A stretch of DNA of 64,000 bases from Saprospiraceae bacterium (GTDB taxonomy: Bacteria; Bacteroidota; Bacteroidia; Chitinophagales; Saprospiraceae): positions 4,340,001 to 4,404,000 of the forward strand of contig JAWKLJ010000001.1 in the NCBI GenBank assembly GCA_041392805.1, in the 5' to 3' direction. The position numbers were made by a program, and so were the translations under genes. This document shows, piece by piece, positions 44,640 through 54,078 of the stretch. The notes below the pieces were generated by a model, which was not told the origin of the DNA, searched no databases, and saw only the letters and a list, made by a program, of their open reading frames with translations. Positions within the stretch are counted from its first letter, which is position 1; each line of letters starts with the position of its first letter.

Positions 44640-45185
44640 ATGCGATTATCAGACACTTTAAGCCCCTTTTTTGAAGCGCTTGCATTTGCGGCAGATCAGC
44701 ATAAGTTCCAGCGGAGAGGAGGTTATGACCCTTTGCCTTACATCAATCATCTCATTAAAGTTACGCAAGCCTTGTTGGTTATTGGAAAGGAAGAAAACAG
44801 GGATATAATTGTAGCTTGCATCCTCCATGATATGGTGGAAGATACAGATGTAACTATTGCCGATTTGACCGCAAAATTTGGCGTGCACGTAGCAAATATT
44901 GTGGCTGAACTGACGGATGATATGGCGCAAACATACGAACACCGAAAACAACTACAAGTAGATAGGGCCAGCCACCTTTCTATCCCCGCGCGAAAAATAC
45001 GCATTGCAGATAAGGCGAGTAATATTCAAGATATTTTCACTTATCCATTGGATTGGTCAGCTGATAAGAAAAAAAATTATGTGGAAAATGCCATCCTTGT
45101 CGTAGACCAAATCAGGGGCACGAACCAGGCGCTTGAGGATTGGTTCGACGAGACCGTAAAGTTCGCCCAGCAAAGGATGCACTAA
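44640..45185 (+). CDS. HD-domain hydrolase of SpoT/MESH1 type
   Basis: 181 residues. FAADQHKFQRRGGYDPLPYINHLIKV, ACILHDMVEDTDVTIADL and RIADKASNIQDI give the His...HD...D metal ligands and the EDT loop typical of RelA/SpoT-like (p)ppGpp hydrolases; only this HD part is present, as in the stand-alone MESH1-type enzymes. A role in removing (p)ppGpp or a related nucleotide is likely but not certain. It starts 146 bp after the Gre-like gene. Confidence 0.82.
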   Translation: MRLSDTLSPFFEALAFAADQHKFQRRGGYDPLPYINHLIKVTQALLVIGKEENRDIIVACILHDMVEDTDVTIADLTAKFGVHVANIVAELTDDMAQTYEHRKQLQVDRASHLSIPARKIRIADKASNIQDIFTYPLDWSADKKKNYVENAILVVDQIRGTNQALEDWFDETVKFAQQRMH

Positions 45186-45238
45186 GTTATTTAATAACGC
45201 AATCTGAAATTGACTAATAGTCAAACACACACCAATAT

Positions 45239-47089
45239 ATGTCCGCCAAACCTATTAAGAAAAAAGGAAATAAAATAGAGCTAAAACTTCGGGCGATGAT
45301 CGCTCAAATTGAAGCTATTATTCGCGAAGCCCAGGCTTTAGAAAAGGCCTCGAAAGCACTTTTGGCAACGATTCATCCTAAATACCAAGTTAGTGCCCGT
45401 AATTTATTGCATTACCAGGTTTTACGTCGAAATGATCTAAGCGAACTACAGAAAAAACTAGGGGATATGGGCTTGTCGCGCCTTGCCAAAGCGCAATCGC
45501 ATGTGATGGCTAGTTTGAAGAGCAATCGCGCCATCCTCAAATCGATTTTGACCCACAGTCATGTAAAAAATGCCGTAGGCGAACTGTCCTTTAAAAAAGG
45601 AAACCGACTGTTGACTGAAAATGCTAAAAACCTGCTAGGTGATCGAACCAAAGGCAGGCGAACACAAATAATGGTGACCATGCCTAGCGAGGCAGCTACG
45701 GATTACCAAATGGTTTATGATATGATGGAAGCGGGCATGAATTGTGCACGGGTCAATTGTGCACATGATGATCCTCATGTTTGGAAAAAAATCATTGATC
45801 ATGTGCGAAAAGCGGCAAAAGCCTTTGGAAAAGATTGTAAAGTTGCCATGGATCTGGCAGGCCCCAAAATTCGTACGGGTGAACTAGGGCCAGGCCCTAA
45901 AGTATTGAAAATACGCCCGCCAAAAGATGCTTGGGGTAATATTCGCCAGCCATTGGAGGTTTGGCTTGGGCCTATTCCACACCCAGCTTATCCGCATATT
46001 CCTATTACCAAAGAGCAACTTGATCAATTAAAAGGGCAAACAGCACTTTATTTCAAAGATACTAGGGGTAAGAAACGTAAGCTAAAACTAATTCAACAAC
46101 AAGCGGAAGGAACCCTGGCGGAATGCCCGCGAACGACCTTTATCGAAACCGGTTTACCGATGTATTTCCATAAGGACTACGCAGGAATGGCCATCCCCGT
46201 CGGAGAATTGCCTTCTCAGGAAATCCCCCTCGTCCTAAAAATTGGTGATCAACTCCGCTTAGACAAGCAGCCCATTATGGGCCAACCTGCTCAGTATGCG
46301 GAAGATGGCACGCTTATGGAAGTAGCACATATTTCCTGCCGCGCTCCCGAAATTTTTTCAGAAGTGGCATCGGGGCAACGCATCCTCTTTGATGACGGCA
46401 AAATCGAAGGGCGGATCATTTCGGTAACAAAAGACCATTTAATGATCGAAATTGTACATGCCGCAGAAGGTGGCGCCAAACTCCGGGCGGAGAAGGGCAT
46501 TAACCTGCCCGATAGCAAATTGACCATCAGTGGACTGACCGAAAAGGATAAAAAGGACCTTTCTTTTGTAGCCGTTCATGCGGATGTCGTCAACTTTTCC
46601 TTTGTCAATCGCCAAGAAGATGTCGTAGAACTATTTGATTGTCTACGCGAATTAAAGGCAAAGGAGGATTTAGGCGTTATCCTGAAAATTGAAACCCAAT
46701 CGGGCTTCAATCATTTACCAGAGATTCTTTTCAAAGCGATGAAGGTTTATCCGGTGGGGGTAATGATTGCCCGTGGCGATTTGGCCATTGAGAGTGGCTG
46801 GAGTAATATCGGACGCGTACAAGAAGAGATCCTGTCTCTTTGTCAGGCTGCCCATGTCACCGATATCTGGGCCACCCAAGTCTTGGAAAGCCTGGCGAAA
46901 AGTGGCCTCCCTTCCCGCGCCGAAATCACCGATGCTGTCATGGCTCAACGCGCTGATTGCGTTATGCTCAACAAAGGCCCATACATCCTTCAAGCCATCC
47001 GCTTGCTGGATACCATTTTAAAGGACATGGAACCTTATTGGGAGAAAAATGCGCCGCTTTTGCCGGCGCTGAGTAGAGCTAGTCGTTGA
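45239..47089 (+). CDS. Pyruvate kinase-like protein of atypical architecture
   Basis: 616 residues, against about 470 for standard enzymes. Residues 1-135 form a basic helical extension without recognised homology. The barrel begins at RRTQIMVTMPSEAATDYQMV, with GMNCARVNCAHDDP, KVAMDLAGPKIRTGEL, a long B-domain-like insertion, VNFSFVNRQEDVVEL, VILKIETQSGFNHLPEIL, MIARGDLAIESGW and DIWATQVLESLAKSGLPSRAEITDAV. These match PEP, Mg and K site motifs, but the usual MLSGETA is MLNKGPY, and the C-terminal allosteric domain is missing: the protein ends 35 residues later. It may have altered activity or regulation. The window holds no second pyruvate kinase. Confidence 0.78.
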   Translation: MSAKPIKKKGNKIELKLRAMIAQIEAIIREAQALEKASKALLATIHPKYQVSARNLLHYQVLRRNDLSELQKKLGDMGLSRLAKAQSHVMASLKSNRAILKSILTHSHVKNAVGELSFKKGNRLLTENAKNLLGDRTKGRRTQIMVTMPSEAATDYQMVYDMMEAGMNCARVNCAHDDPHVWKKIIDHVRKAAKAFGKDCKVAMDLAGPKIRTGELGPGPKVLKIRPPKDAWGNIRQPLEVWLGPIPHPAYPHIPITKEQLDQLKGQTALYFKDTRGKKRKLKLIQQQAEGTLAECPRTTFIETGLPMYFHKDYAGMAIPVGELPSQEIPLVLKIGDQLRLDKQPIMGQPAQYAEDGTLMEVAHISCRAPEIFSEVASGQRILFDDGKIEGRIISVTKDHLMIEIVHAAEGGAKLRAEKGINLPDSKLTISGLTEKDKKDLSFVAVHADVVNFSFVNRQEDVVELFDCLRELKAKEDLGVILKIETQSGFNHLPEILFKAMKVYPVGVMIARGDLAIESGWSNIGRVQEEILSLCQAAHVTDIWATQVLESLAKSGLPSRAEITDAVMAQRADCVMLNKGPYILQAIRLLDTILKDMEPYWEKNAPLLPALSRASR

Positions 47090-47418
47090 ATATTTTCGCT
47101 TAGGTTTTCTGGCAAGTTTTGTACACTCACGTGAATGCGAAAGGCACAACTTCCTTTGGATGCTTTAGCTTTCCCTTTTAAGTGACCCCAAGACAATACC
47201 CTCCTGTTTACTTTGCTTTCTTGCCAAACTTTAGCCGGATAACCCCCAAGAGTCTTCAAATCATCTAAAAATTGTTATTTTTATAATATGCTCTGAAGCG
47301 TTAGGATGGAGGTTTAAAAAAAGTACACCTGTGAACAAGTCAAGCTGTATTTTTTATTTAGGACTCCTTCCTTCGTTCCATATTTTTTGAAAAAATGCTC
47401 ATCTGTCAATAGAAAGAA
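47090..47418. other. 329-bp intergenic stretch with no recognised feature
   Basis: Between the pyruvate kinase-like gene and the hybrid kinase gene. AT-rich toward the right end (TTGTTATTTTTATAATATGC at 47270-47290). I see no convincing gene, promoter pair or hairpin. A minus-strand open frame crossing into the kinase gene has no homology support. Confidence 0.5.
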
Positions 47419-50319
47419 ATGACAATGAAAGGACGCTTATGTATATTGGCCATTTGCTGCTGCAGTTGGTTATCCCTATTTAGTCAGACGCCTGCACTCG
47501 ACAGCCTGCGGCAGGAGCTGAGTGAAACGCCACGAGATACCAATCGACTTACCTTGCTTTTGAAAATCATCGGAGATCATGATATCCGACTGAGGTCGGA
47601 AGAAATTATCACCTTTGCTACAGAGGCATTGGCATTGGCCAGGCAGTACAACATCGTAGAAAAGGAGATTGTGGCCCTTTATGCGCTGGCCCAGGGTGAA
47701 TTTTATGGTGCAAAGGAAGAAGAAGCTCTTCAACATATGCAACAATGCCTATCCCTCATCGAAGAGAATGGCATTGAGGATGATCGTTTGGTGATGTCCT
47801 ATAATCTATTGGGCTCTATCCATAGCGAACAAGGACGATTCGACACTGCTTTAGATTATTATTTTAAATCCTTGGCTCTGGCGGAAGAACAAGGGTACAA
47901 AGACAACCTTGGCCCTGCTTTGTCCAACATCGCCGAAGTTTATTCGCTTCATGATGAAACTCAAAAGGCCCAAGATTATTGGCTAAAGGCATTGAAATCA
48001 TACGAAGAAGACCAAGATTCGAGTAATATAGCTGTCATTTACAATAACCTGGGGAGCAATGCAACCGATCCGGATACCGCAATTTATTTTCTGTCCCAAG
48101 CCTTGCGCTTATTCGAAAAGCTGAAATTTGAAAGGGGCATTGCTTTTGCTAGTGGAAACATTGGTGCGCAACTAGGAGAAAAAGGTCTATACCGAGAGGG
48201 ACTCCCTTATTTTAAGAAAAGCATCCCCATTTTTGAAAAAGAAGACTTCAAGCCAGGTTTGATCAGTCATTACATGAATATGGGTACGATATATGGTCAA
48301 CTCGGTGACTTTGCTTTGTCTGATACCTTTTTCCAAAAATCCATTCGTACGGCCAAAGCCATTGACCACAAACTGTATTTAAAAGATACGTATCTGGCTA
48401 TGGCAGAATTGTATGAGGAGAAAAACCAAGCGGCCAAAGCACTCGCGCATTTCAAATTAGCAGCAGCATTAAAGGACACGCTGTTTAATCAAGCTAAAGC
48501 TACGGAATTGGCCGAAGCGGAAACCCGCCACGAAACAGAAAAGAAAAGCCGTCAACTTGTGGAGCAGGAATTGATCATTGCTAAACAGCGTAATAACCAA
48601 AAAAACTTGCTAATTGGAGCTATTTTGGCCATTTTATTGATAGGGGGGCTGTTCCAGTACATTCGACAAAGACAACGCATGAGGCAAAAGGAGGCTGAAC
48701 TTGCCTTACAGATGGAAAGGACTGCCGCCGATCAGTTGCGAGAGATGGATCGACTTAAATCCAATTTTTTTGCCAATATAAGTCATGAATTTCGAACACC
48801 CCTAACGCTTTTACTTAGTCCTTTGCGACAAATGCGAGAAGGGAGTTTCCGAGGCGAGGTTCAACGTTATTACGACATCATGATCCGCAATGGAGAGCGT
48901 TTGATGAACCTCATCAACCAATTACTCGATTTATCAAAGCTGGAAAGTGGTAAAATGCATTTACAGGCCGCCGAGGCAGACCTCGCCGCTTTTGTTCGGG
49001 CTATCGCCTATGCTTTTGAAAGTTTGGCAGTGCGTAAACAAATTCATTTTACGGTCGAAACGCCGCCACAGGCCATCAACGTATATTATGATAAGGATAA
49101 ACTGGAAAAAATACTCACCAATCTTCTCTCCAATGCTTTTAAATTTACCGCCGATGAAGGAACGATCAAAGTGCAATTGACGTGTGAAGAAAAAGCTATT
49201 ATCCAGATAAGTGACAATGGTATCGGTATCCCTGCAGACCACCTGCCTCATATTTTCGAACGCTTTTACCAAACCATCGGCCAGTCGGACCTTCAGGCTG
49301 GCAGCGGTATAGGCTTGGCTTTAACCAAAGAACTAGTCGCGCTTCATCATGGAGATATTCGTGTCGAAAGCAAAGAAAATGAATATACTTGCTTTACGAT
49401 CGGTCTACCTTTGGGTAAGGCTCATTTGTCAGCGAAACAGTTGACGCCCCTAGCATCCACACCAGCAGAAAGTAGCCAACCCCTGGTCCAATTGACACCT
49501 CCTACTGCCGAAACGATAGCCTCACCTCATAAGATCAAGACCACCATCGGCGCATCGCAAATAGATGCGGATTTACCCCTTGTTTTGGTAGCGGAAGATA
49601 ACGAAGATGTCAGACAATATATTATAGATCAGCTCTCCGCAGATTTCCGCGTGGTCGAAGCACAAAATGGCAAAATAGCTTTGGAAAAGGCACTGGAAAT
49701 CATTCCCGACCTGATCCTGTCCGATATCATGATGCCCGAAATGGACGGTGTTGCTTTATGCCAAGCCCTAAAGACGAATGAAAAAACGAGCCATATTCCG
49801 GTAATTATGCTAACGGCACGAGCAGAGCGGGAAGACAAACTAGAAGGCCTGACAACAGGAGCTGATGACTACCTGATTAAACCTTTTGATGCAACAGAAT
49901 TGAAAGTCCGAATGCATAACCTCATCGAGCAAAGGCGAAAATTGCAAGAGCGCTTTGGCAAAAACTTCTCTTTCAAACCTGGCGAAATAAATATTTCCTC
50001 CATAGACGAACAATTTCTGGAAAAGGTAAAATCAGCTATTAATGAGCACCTGGATGATGAGTTTTTCGGTGTGGTTGAACTGGCTAACCAAGTCGGCTTG
50101 AGCCGCAGCCAACTCCATCGCAAACTGAAGGGCCTCACCGGAAACAGCCCCAATGCCATTATCCGCGAAATGCGCCTGTTAAGTGCGCATGAATTACTGG
50201 AAAAAGGAGCCGGAAATGCTTCGGAGGTCGCTTTTATGGTAGGCTTTAATAGCCTTTCTTATTTTTCTGCCTGTTTTAGTGAACGGTTTGGATATTCGCC
50301 AACGGCGATTAAGGGGTGA
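47419..50319 (+). CDS. Hybrid two-component regulator: TPR sensor, histidine kinase, receiver, AraC HTH
   Basis: 966 residues. Signal-like MKGRLCILAICCCSWLSLFSQ, then about seven TPRs (for example YNLLGSIHSEQGRFDTALDYY) in the periplasm, a membrane helix (LLIGAILAILLIGGLFQYI, about 394-412) and a coiled coil. The kinase has the H-box FANISHEFRTPL with His 456, EKILTNLLSNAFKFT, ISDNGIGIP and GSGIGLALTKEL. The receiver domain has VAEDNEDV and LILSDIMMPEMDG with phospho-acceptor Asp 769, and IKPF. The AraC-type HTH covers about 870-966 (VGLSRSQLHRKLKGLTGNSP, VGFNSLSYFSACFSERFGYSP). It senses something in the periplasm and activates genes directly. A long palindrome begins at its stop codon. Confidence 0.95.
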   Translation: MTMKGRLCILAICCCSWLSLFSQTPALDSLRQELSETPRDTNRLTLLLKIIGDHDIRLRSEEIITFATEALALARQYNIVEKEIVALYALAQGEFYGAKEEEALQHMQQCLSLIEENGIEDDRLVMSYNLLGSIHSEQGRFDTALDYYFKSLALAEEQGYKDNLGPALSNIAEVYSLHDETQKAQDYWLKALKSYEEDQDSSNIAVIYNNLGSNATDPDTAIYFLSQALRLFEKLKFERGIAFASGNIGAQLGEKGLYREGLPYFKKSIPIFEKEDFKPGLISHYMNMGTIYGQLGDFALSDTFFQKSIRTAKAIDHKLYLKDTYLAMAELYEEKNQAAKALAHFKLAAALKDTLFNQAKATELAEAETRHETEKKSRQLVEQELIIAKQRNNQKNLLIGAILAILLIGGLFQYIRQRQRMRQKEAELALQMERTAADQLREMDRLKSNFFANISHEFRTPLTLLLSPLRQMREGSFRGEVQRYYDIMIRNGERLMNLINQLLDLSKLESGKMHLQAAEADLAAFVRAIAYAFESLAVRKQIHFTVETPPQAINVYYDKDKLEKILTNLLSNAFKFTADEGTIKVQLTCEEKAIIQISDNGIGIPADHLPHIFERFYQTIGQSDLQAGSGIGLALTKELVALHHGDIRVESKENEYTCFTIGLPLGKAHLSAKQLTPLASTPAESSQPLVQLTPPTAETIASPHKIKTTIGASQIDADLPLVLVAEDNEDVRQYIIDQLSADFRVVEAQNGKIALEKALEIIPDLILSDIMMPEMDGVALCQALKTNEKTSHIPVIMLTARAEREDKLEGLTTGADDYLIKPFDATELKVRMHNLIEQRRKLQERFGKNFSFKPGEINISSIDEQFLEKVKSAINEHLDDEFFGVVELANQVGLSRSQLHRKLKGLTGNSPNAIIREMRLLSAHELLEKGAGNASEVAFMVGFNSLSYFSACFSERFGYSPTAIKG

Positions 50320-50375
50320 CTGGGAGCATCCTCAAGGGGTGATTGCCAATCACCCCTTGAGGATGCTCCCAGTCA
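50317..50375. terminator. 59-bp near-perfect palindrome between convergent genes
   Basis: The arms 50317-50345 and 50347-50375 are exact complements (29 bp) around a single C at 50346. The left arm starts with the TGA of the hybrid kinase, and the right arm ends 1 bp before the stop of the convergent transglutaminase gene, so the palindrome fills the whole gap. On the plus strand TTTATTT follows. It most likely terminates both transcripts; its perfection and length exceed an ordinary terminator. A small direct repeat, AAGGGGTGA, also occurs within it. Confidence 0.8.
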
Positions 50376-50376
50376 T

Positions 50377-53300
50377 TTATTTCCCAACCTTTCTTAAATC
50401 GAGGGTGTTGGGATAATCCATATCCACCGCGATCTCTTTGGTCTCAATAAATGCCGGCGCTTCATAATCACTCAAAATATATCTTTTTACTTCCACCGCA
50501 TCCGTTGTCTGGGCAAGTACATTTTCTACCATCCTTGGGGTATGGTTGTTTTCCCAAAAGCGATTGACACGACGAGATTCCGCCTCAAAGCTATTCACTG
50601 GAAACGTTTCATAACTTCTGCCACCAGGATGTGCTACGTGATAGGTACAACCACCTATGGATCGTTTATTCCAGCTATCATAAATATCAAAAATAAGCGG
50701 CACATCAACCCCTATCGTAGGGTGAAGGGCAGAAGGAGGGCTCCATGCTTTATAGCGTATACCTGCTACATATTTCCCCCTGGTACCCGTATAAGTAAGT
50801 GGGACAACCATTCTGTTACAAAGTAGCTTGTAGCGTTCGATATCCAGCCCCTCCAACAATACTTCGATTCGCTCTACAGAAGAATCGACAAAACGAGCCG
50901 TTCCCGTATTTGACATCTCCTCTCCCAAAACGTTCCAGGGCTCAATCCCCGCCCTGACCTGCAAGTGGATCGTCCCAACGTTTATTTGGCCCAACAATGG
51001 GAAACGAAATTCAAAAAAGGGTTCAAACCATTCCATCTTCAACTCAAAGCCTTCCTCCTTGAGGTAGTATATAATATCGGCGAGGTCTTCTTTTACGAAA
51101 TGATGAATCAAGAACTTGTCGTGCAAACTGGTCCCCCACCGGATGAGCTTCTGTCGATAGGGGCGTTTCCAAAAGGCTGCCACCAGGGTGCGGATAAGCA
51201 GGATTTGCATCAAGCACATTTGTTTGTGTGGCGGCATATCAAAACCTCGCATCTCGAGGATACCTAATCGACCTGTAGAAGAATCCGGACTGTATAATTT
51301 ATCAATACAAAATTCAGCTCGATGGGTATTGCCGGTAATATCAATGAGCAGGTTTCTGAAAATACGGTCCACCAACCAAGGGGGAGGATTCTCGTGTCTG
51401 TCTAATTCCGCAAAGGCTATCTCTAATTCAAACAGCATTTCTTTCCGCCCTTCATCGACGCGGGGCGCCTGGCTAGTCGGCCCCACAAAAGCAGAAGCAA
51501 ATAAGTAGGAAAGCCCAGGGTGGTTCTGCCAAAAATTGACAAAACTTCTTAGCAAATCGGGACGCCGTAGCAAGGGACTTTCCGAGGGGGTGACCCCCCC
51601 AAGTGTAATGTGGTTCCCACCGCCTGTACCCGTGTGTCTTCCATCCAGCATAAACTTATCTGCTCCCAGGCGAGACATTTTAGCAAATTCGAAAAGCTTA
51701 TCGTAATTATGGTTGATCTCTTTCCAGCTAGTGGCAGGGTGAATATTGACCTCCACAACACCAGGGTCTGGTGCGACAACCAGTTTTTGCAGCCGATTAT
51801 CCGCAGGTGGATGATAACCTTCAATAATGATAGGCATGTCCAATTCTTTAGCCACCTTCTCTATGGTATAAAGCAAATCGACGTAACTTTCCAAGACCTT
51901 GAGCGGTGGAATAAAAAGAAATAGTTTTCCTGCTCTGGCTTCAACGCAAAGTGCGGTTTTGATGATATTAACCCGGTAAGTAGGTTCAAATGAGGGATTG
52001 GGCTTTTCTGGAATATAGCTTTGAGTAGCTATACTATGATCAGCGCCTTTTCGCGCTGTTTGGTGATCAAGCAGCTTAGCAGGTGTTGGCAAATCAGGAA
52101 GGTCTTCCATAGGGCTGGCAGCAACTTCCTCTTCTACTTGTTCTGGCACCGTATGTGGAAGCCGATCCAGTGGAAGCCTTAAGCCCATAGCAGAGTTGCC
52201 TGGGATTAAAAACAAGTGTTTTCGGGTGAATACCCAAGGACAACTTTGCCAATCGCGCAGGTGGACTGCCCATTGCAACGGCAGCACATAACCTGTCGGT
52301 TTATTAAGCCCTTTATCCAAAAGTTCGGCCAGGGTTCTTCGCTCTAGTTTATCTTTGGGGTCGATCTTTAGGGGATCAATATTGATGGGTAAATTTCCCT
52401 CTTCCCAAAGGAAATAAAAGAGGTCTTCATAGGCGGCTTGTGCATGTTCTGTAGGAACGCCCAAATAATAAGCAAGCCGATGCATAAAAGTAGCCGCATG
52501 GGTGTCATCAAAGCCATAATCATGATTGGGGTTACCCAAAAATTGATCATCTTTCCAAAGAGCATGGCCATCCAAACGCCAGTAAATGGCATTTTGCCAA
52601 CGTGGCAAAGGTTCGCCTGGATACCACTTGCCCTGCCCATAATGCAGAAAACCTTCTGGTGCAAAATGAGTCTTCAACCTTTGGGTCAGGTCATAAGCCA
52701 TCAGTCGTTTATCTTCTCCATCTGCCGCTTCATTCCATTGCTCAGATTCCATATCAATGGCCGACACAAAGGTCGGTTCACCTCCCATGGTCAGGCGAAC
52801 ATCTTCTGCTTCCAGCACTTCATCTACTTGATCTCCAAGGGCTAAAATTTCTTGCCATTGTGCTTCGGAATAGGGTTTGGTTACCCGGGGTGTTTCCTGG
52901 ATGCGATCAACAACATTTTTATATTCAAAACTGACAGTACAGGGTTCTGTAAAACCGGTGACGGGAGCGGCACTTCCTGGATCGGGCGTACAGGCCAGCG
53001 GAATATGGCCTTCACCCGCAAATAAGCCTGAAGTGGCATCTAGCCCTACCCAGCCAGCGCCCGGTAAGTACACCTCCGCCCAGGCGTGCAGGTCTGTAAA
53101 ATCTTCTTCTGGCCCTGACGGCCCTTCCAGTACCTTCTCATCAGCCTTCAGCTGTACCAGGTAGCCGGAGACAAAGCGAGCTGCCAATCCAAAATGCCGC
53201 AAGACCTGAACCATCAACCAGGCAGAATCTCGGCAAGAGCCCAGCTGCTTACCTAAGGTCTCTTCACAACTTTGAATGCCAGGCTGCATCCGTATCGTAT

Positions 53301-53775
53301 AGTTGATGTCCTTACATAATTTTTGGTTTAAACTAACCAGAAAGTCAACGGAATTAACACCCAAAAAGCTTTTGGCGGCTTCCACCCACGCCATCAGGCT
53401 AGGACCATTCTCTTTGATCTCCAGATAGGGTAGTAATTCCTTGTACAATTGTTGATCATATTGAAATGGGAATTTCTCGGCGTATTCCTCCAAAAAGAAA
53501 TCAAAAGGATTGATCGTAACCAAATCAGCAATTACTTCTACATCTATGACAAATTCGGTTGTTAAATTCGGGAAAGAAATTCGAGCCAAAAAATTGCCAA
53601 ACGGATCCTGCTGCCAATTGATAAAATGATCTGCTGGCTGAATATTTAGTGAATAAGACAAAATTTTGCTGCGAGAATGTGGGGCAGGACGCAATCGAAT
53701 AACCTGCGGAAATACTTTTATGGCTTTGTCGTAAATGTACTTAGTATGATGTCTGATGGCAACTTTAATACTCAT
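50377..53775 (-). CDS. Transglutaminase-like protease fused to DUF2126
   Basis: 1132 residues, cytoplasmic. Residues 1-290 are a transglutaminase-like domain (COG1305 type): GSCRDSAWLMVQVLRHFGL with Cys 181, FTDLHAWAEVYLPGAGWVGLDATSG with His 230 and Asp 246. Residues about 320-1130 are DUF2126 (COG4196): GGEPTFVSAIDMESEQWN, PEGFLHYGQGKWYPGEPLPRW, LDGRHTGTGGGNHITLGG, SYLFASAFVGPTSQAPRVDEGR and AGIRYKAWSPPSALHPTIGV. The fusion is widespread and stands with ATP-grasp, alpha-E and Anbu genes. It is divergent from those genes here. The likely activity is peptide or isopeptide bond cleavage, or amidation, of an unknown peptide. Confidence 0.9.
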   Translation of the reverse strand: MSIKVAIRHHTKYIYDKAIKVFPQVIRLRPAPHSRSKILSYSLNIQPADHFINWQQDPFGNFLARISFPNLTTEFVIDVEVIADLVTINPFDFFLEEYAEKFPFQYDQQLYKELLPYLEIKENGPSLMAWVEAAKSFLGVNSVDFLVSLNQKLCKDINYTIRMQPGIQSCEETLGKQLGSCRDSAWLMVQVLRHFGLAARFVSGYLVQLKADEKVLEGPSGPEEDFTDLHAWAEVYLPGAGWVGLDATSGLFAGEGHIPLACTPDPGSAAPVTGFTEPCTVSFEYKNVVDRIQETPRVTKPYSEAQWQEILALGDQVDEVLEAEDVRLTMGGEPTFVSAIDMESEQWNEAADGEDKRLMAYDLTQRLKTHFAPEGFLHYGQGKWYPGEPLPRWQNAIYWRLDGHALWKDDQFLGNPNHDYGFDDTHAATFMHRLAYYLGVPTEHAQAAYEDLFYFLWEEGNLPINIDPLKIDPKDKLERRTLAELLDKGLNKPTGYVLPLQWAVHLRDWQSCPWVFTRKHLFLIPGNSAMGLRLPLDRLPHTVPEQVEEEVAASPMEDLPDLPTPAKLLDHQTARKGADHSIATQSYIPEKPNPSFEPTYRVNIIKTALCVEARAGKLFLFIPPLKVLESYVDLLYTIEKVAKELDMPIIIEGYHPPADNRLQKLVVAPDPGVVEVNIHPATSWKEINHNYDKLFEFAKMSRLGADKFMLDGRHTGTGGGNHITLGGVTPSESPLLRRPDLLRSFVNFWQNHPGLSYLFASAFVGPTSQAPRVDEGRKEMLFELEIAFAELDRHENPPPWLVDRIFRNLLIDITGNTHRAEFCIDKLYSPDSSTGRLGILEMRGFDMPPHKQMCLMQILLIRTLVAAFWKRPYRQKLIRWGTSLHDKFLIHHFVKEDLADIIYYLKEEGFELKMEWFEPFFEFRFPLLGQINVGTIHLQVRAGIEPWNVLGEEMSNTGTARFVDSSVERIEVLLEGLDIERYKLLCNRMVVPLTYTGTRGKYVAGIRYKAWSPPSALHPTIGVDVPLIFDIYDSWNKRSIGGCTYHVAHPGGRSYETFPVNSFEAESRRVNRFWENNHTPRMVENVLAQTTDAVEVKRYILSDYEAPAFIETKEIAVDMDYPNTLDLRKVGK

Positions 53776-53940
53776 TATTCGGTGATTATGTCTTTTATTG
53801 CAGAATTATTCTGTTTTTCGTTTTATACATTGAAAATAAAGAAGTTGTAACCATTCCAAACGAAATTATTTATTGGTAAATATCTCAAAAAAATAGCTTC
53901 TTTTCTTTATTTTGAGTGCGATCTATTTCTTTTTACAGCT

Positions 53941-54051
53941 GGTTCTTTGACAAATCTCGTGATCTAAAGGCAATCATAAAAAGAAAGCAACACTTCCTTT
54001 GGTCCTTTTTGCTTTCTTTTTATGATTGCCCACGAGATTTGTCAAAAAAGG
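53941..54051 (+). repeat. 111-bp palindromic repeat, family II copy B (ATP-grasp leader)
   Basis: Second copy of the secA-leader palindrome (28368-28478), same length, 102 of 111 positions the same by eye. GACAAATCTCGTG pairs with CACGAGATTTGTC, and GGCAATCATAAAAAGAAAGC with GCTTTCTTTTTATGATTGCC; CACTTCCTTTGG lies in the loop. It ends 27 bp before the ATP-grasp start at 54079, as copy A ends close to secA. Together with AT-rich sequence from 53776, it makes up the 303-bp gap between the divergent genes; I see no clear promoter there. Confidence 0.8.
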
Positions 54052-54078
54052 TTACAGCTTAATTTATCACAATCGGGT

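Noticed and set aside
47035..47259. Minus-strand 74-residue frame between the pyruvate kinase-like and hybrid kinase genes
   Set aside because: Overlaps a well-supported gene, has no recognised domain and no start signal.
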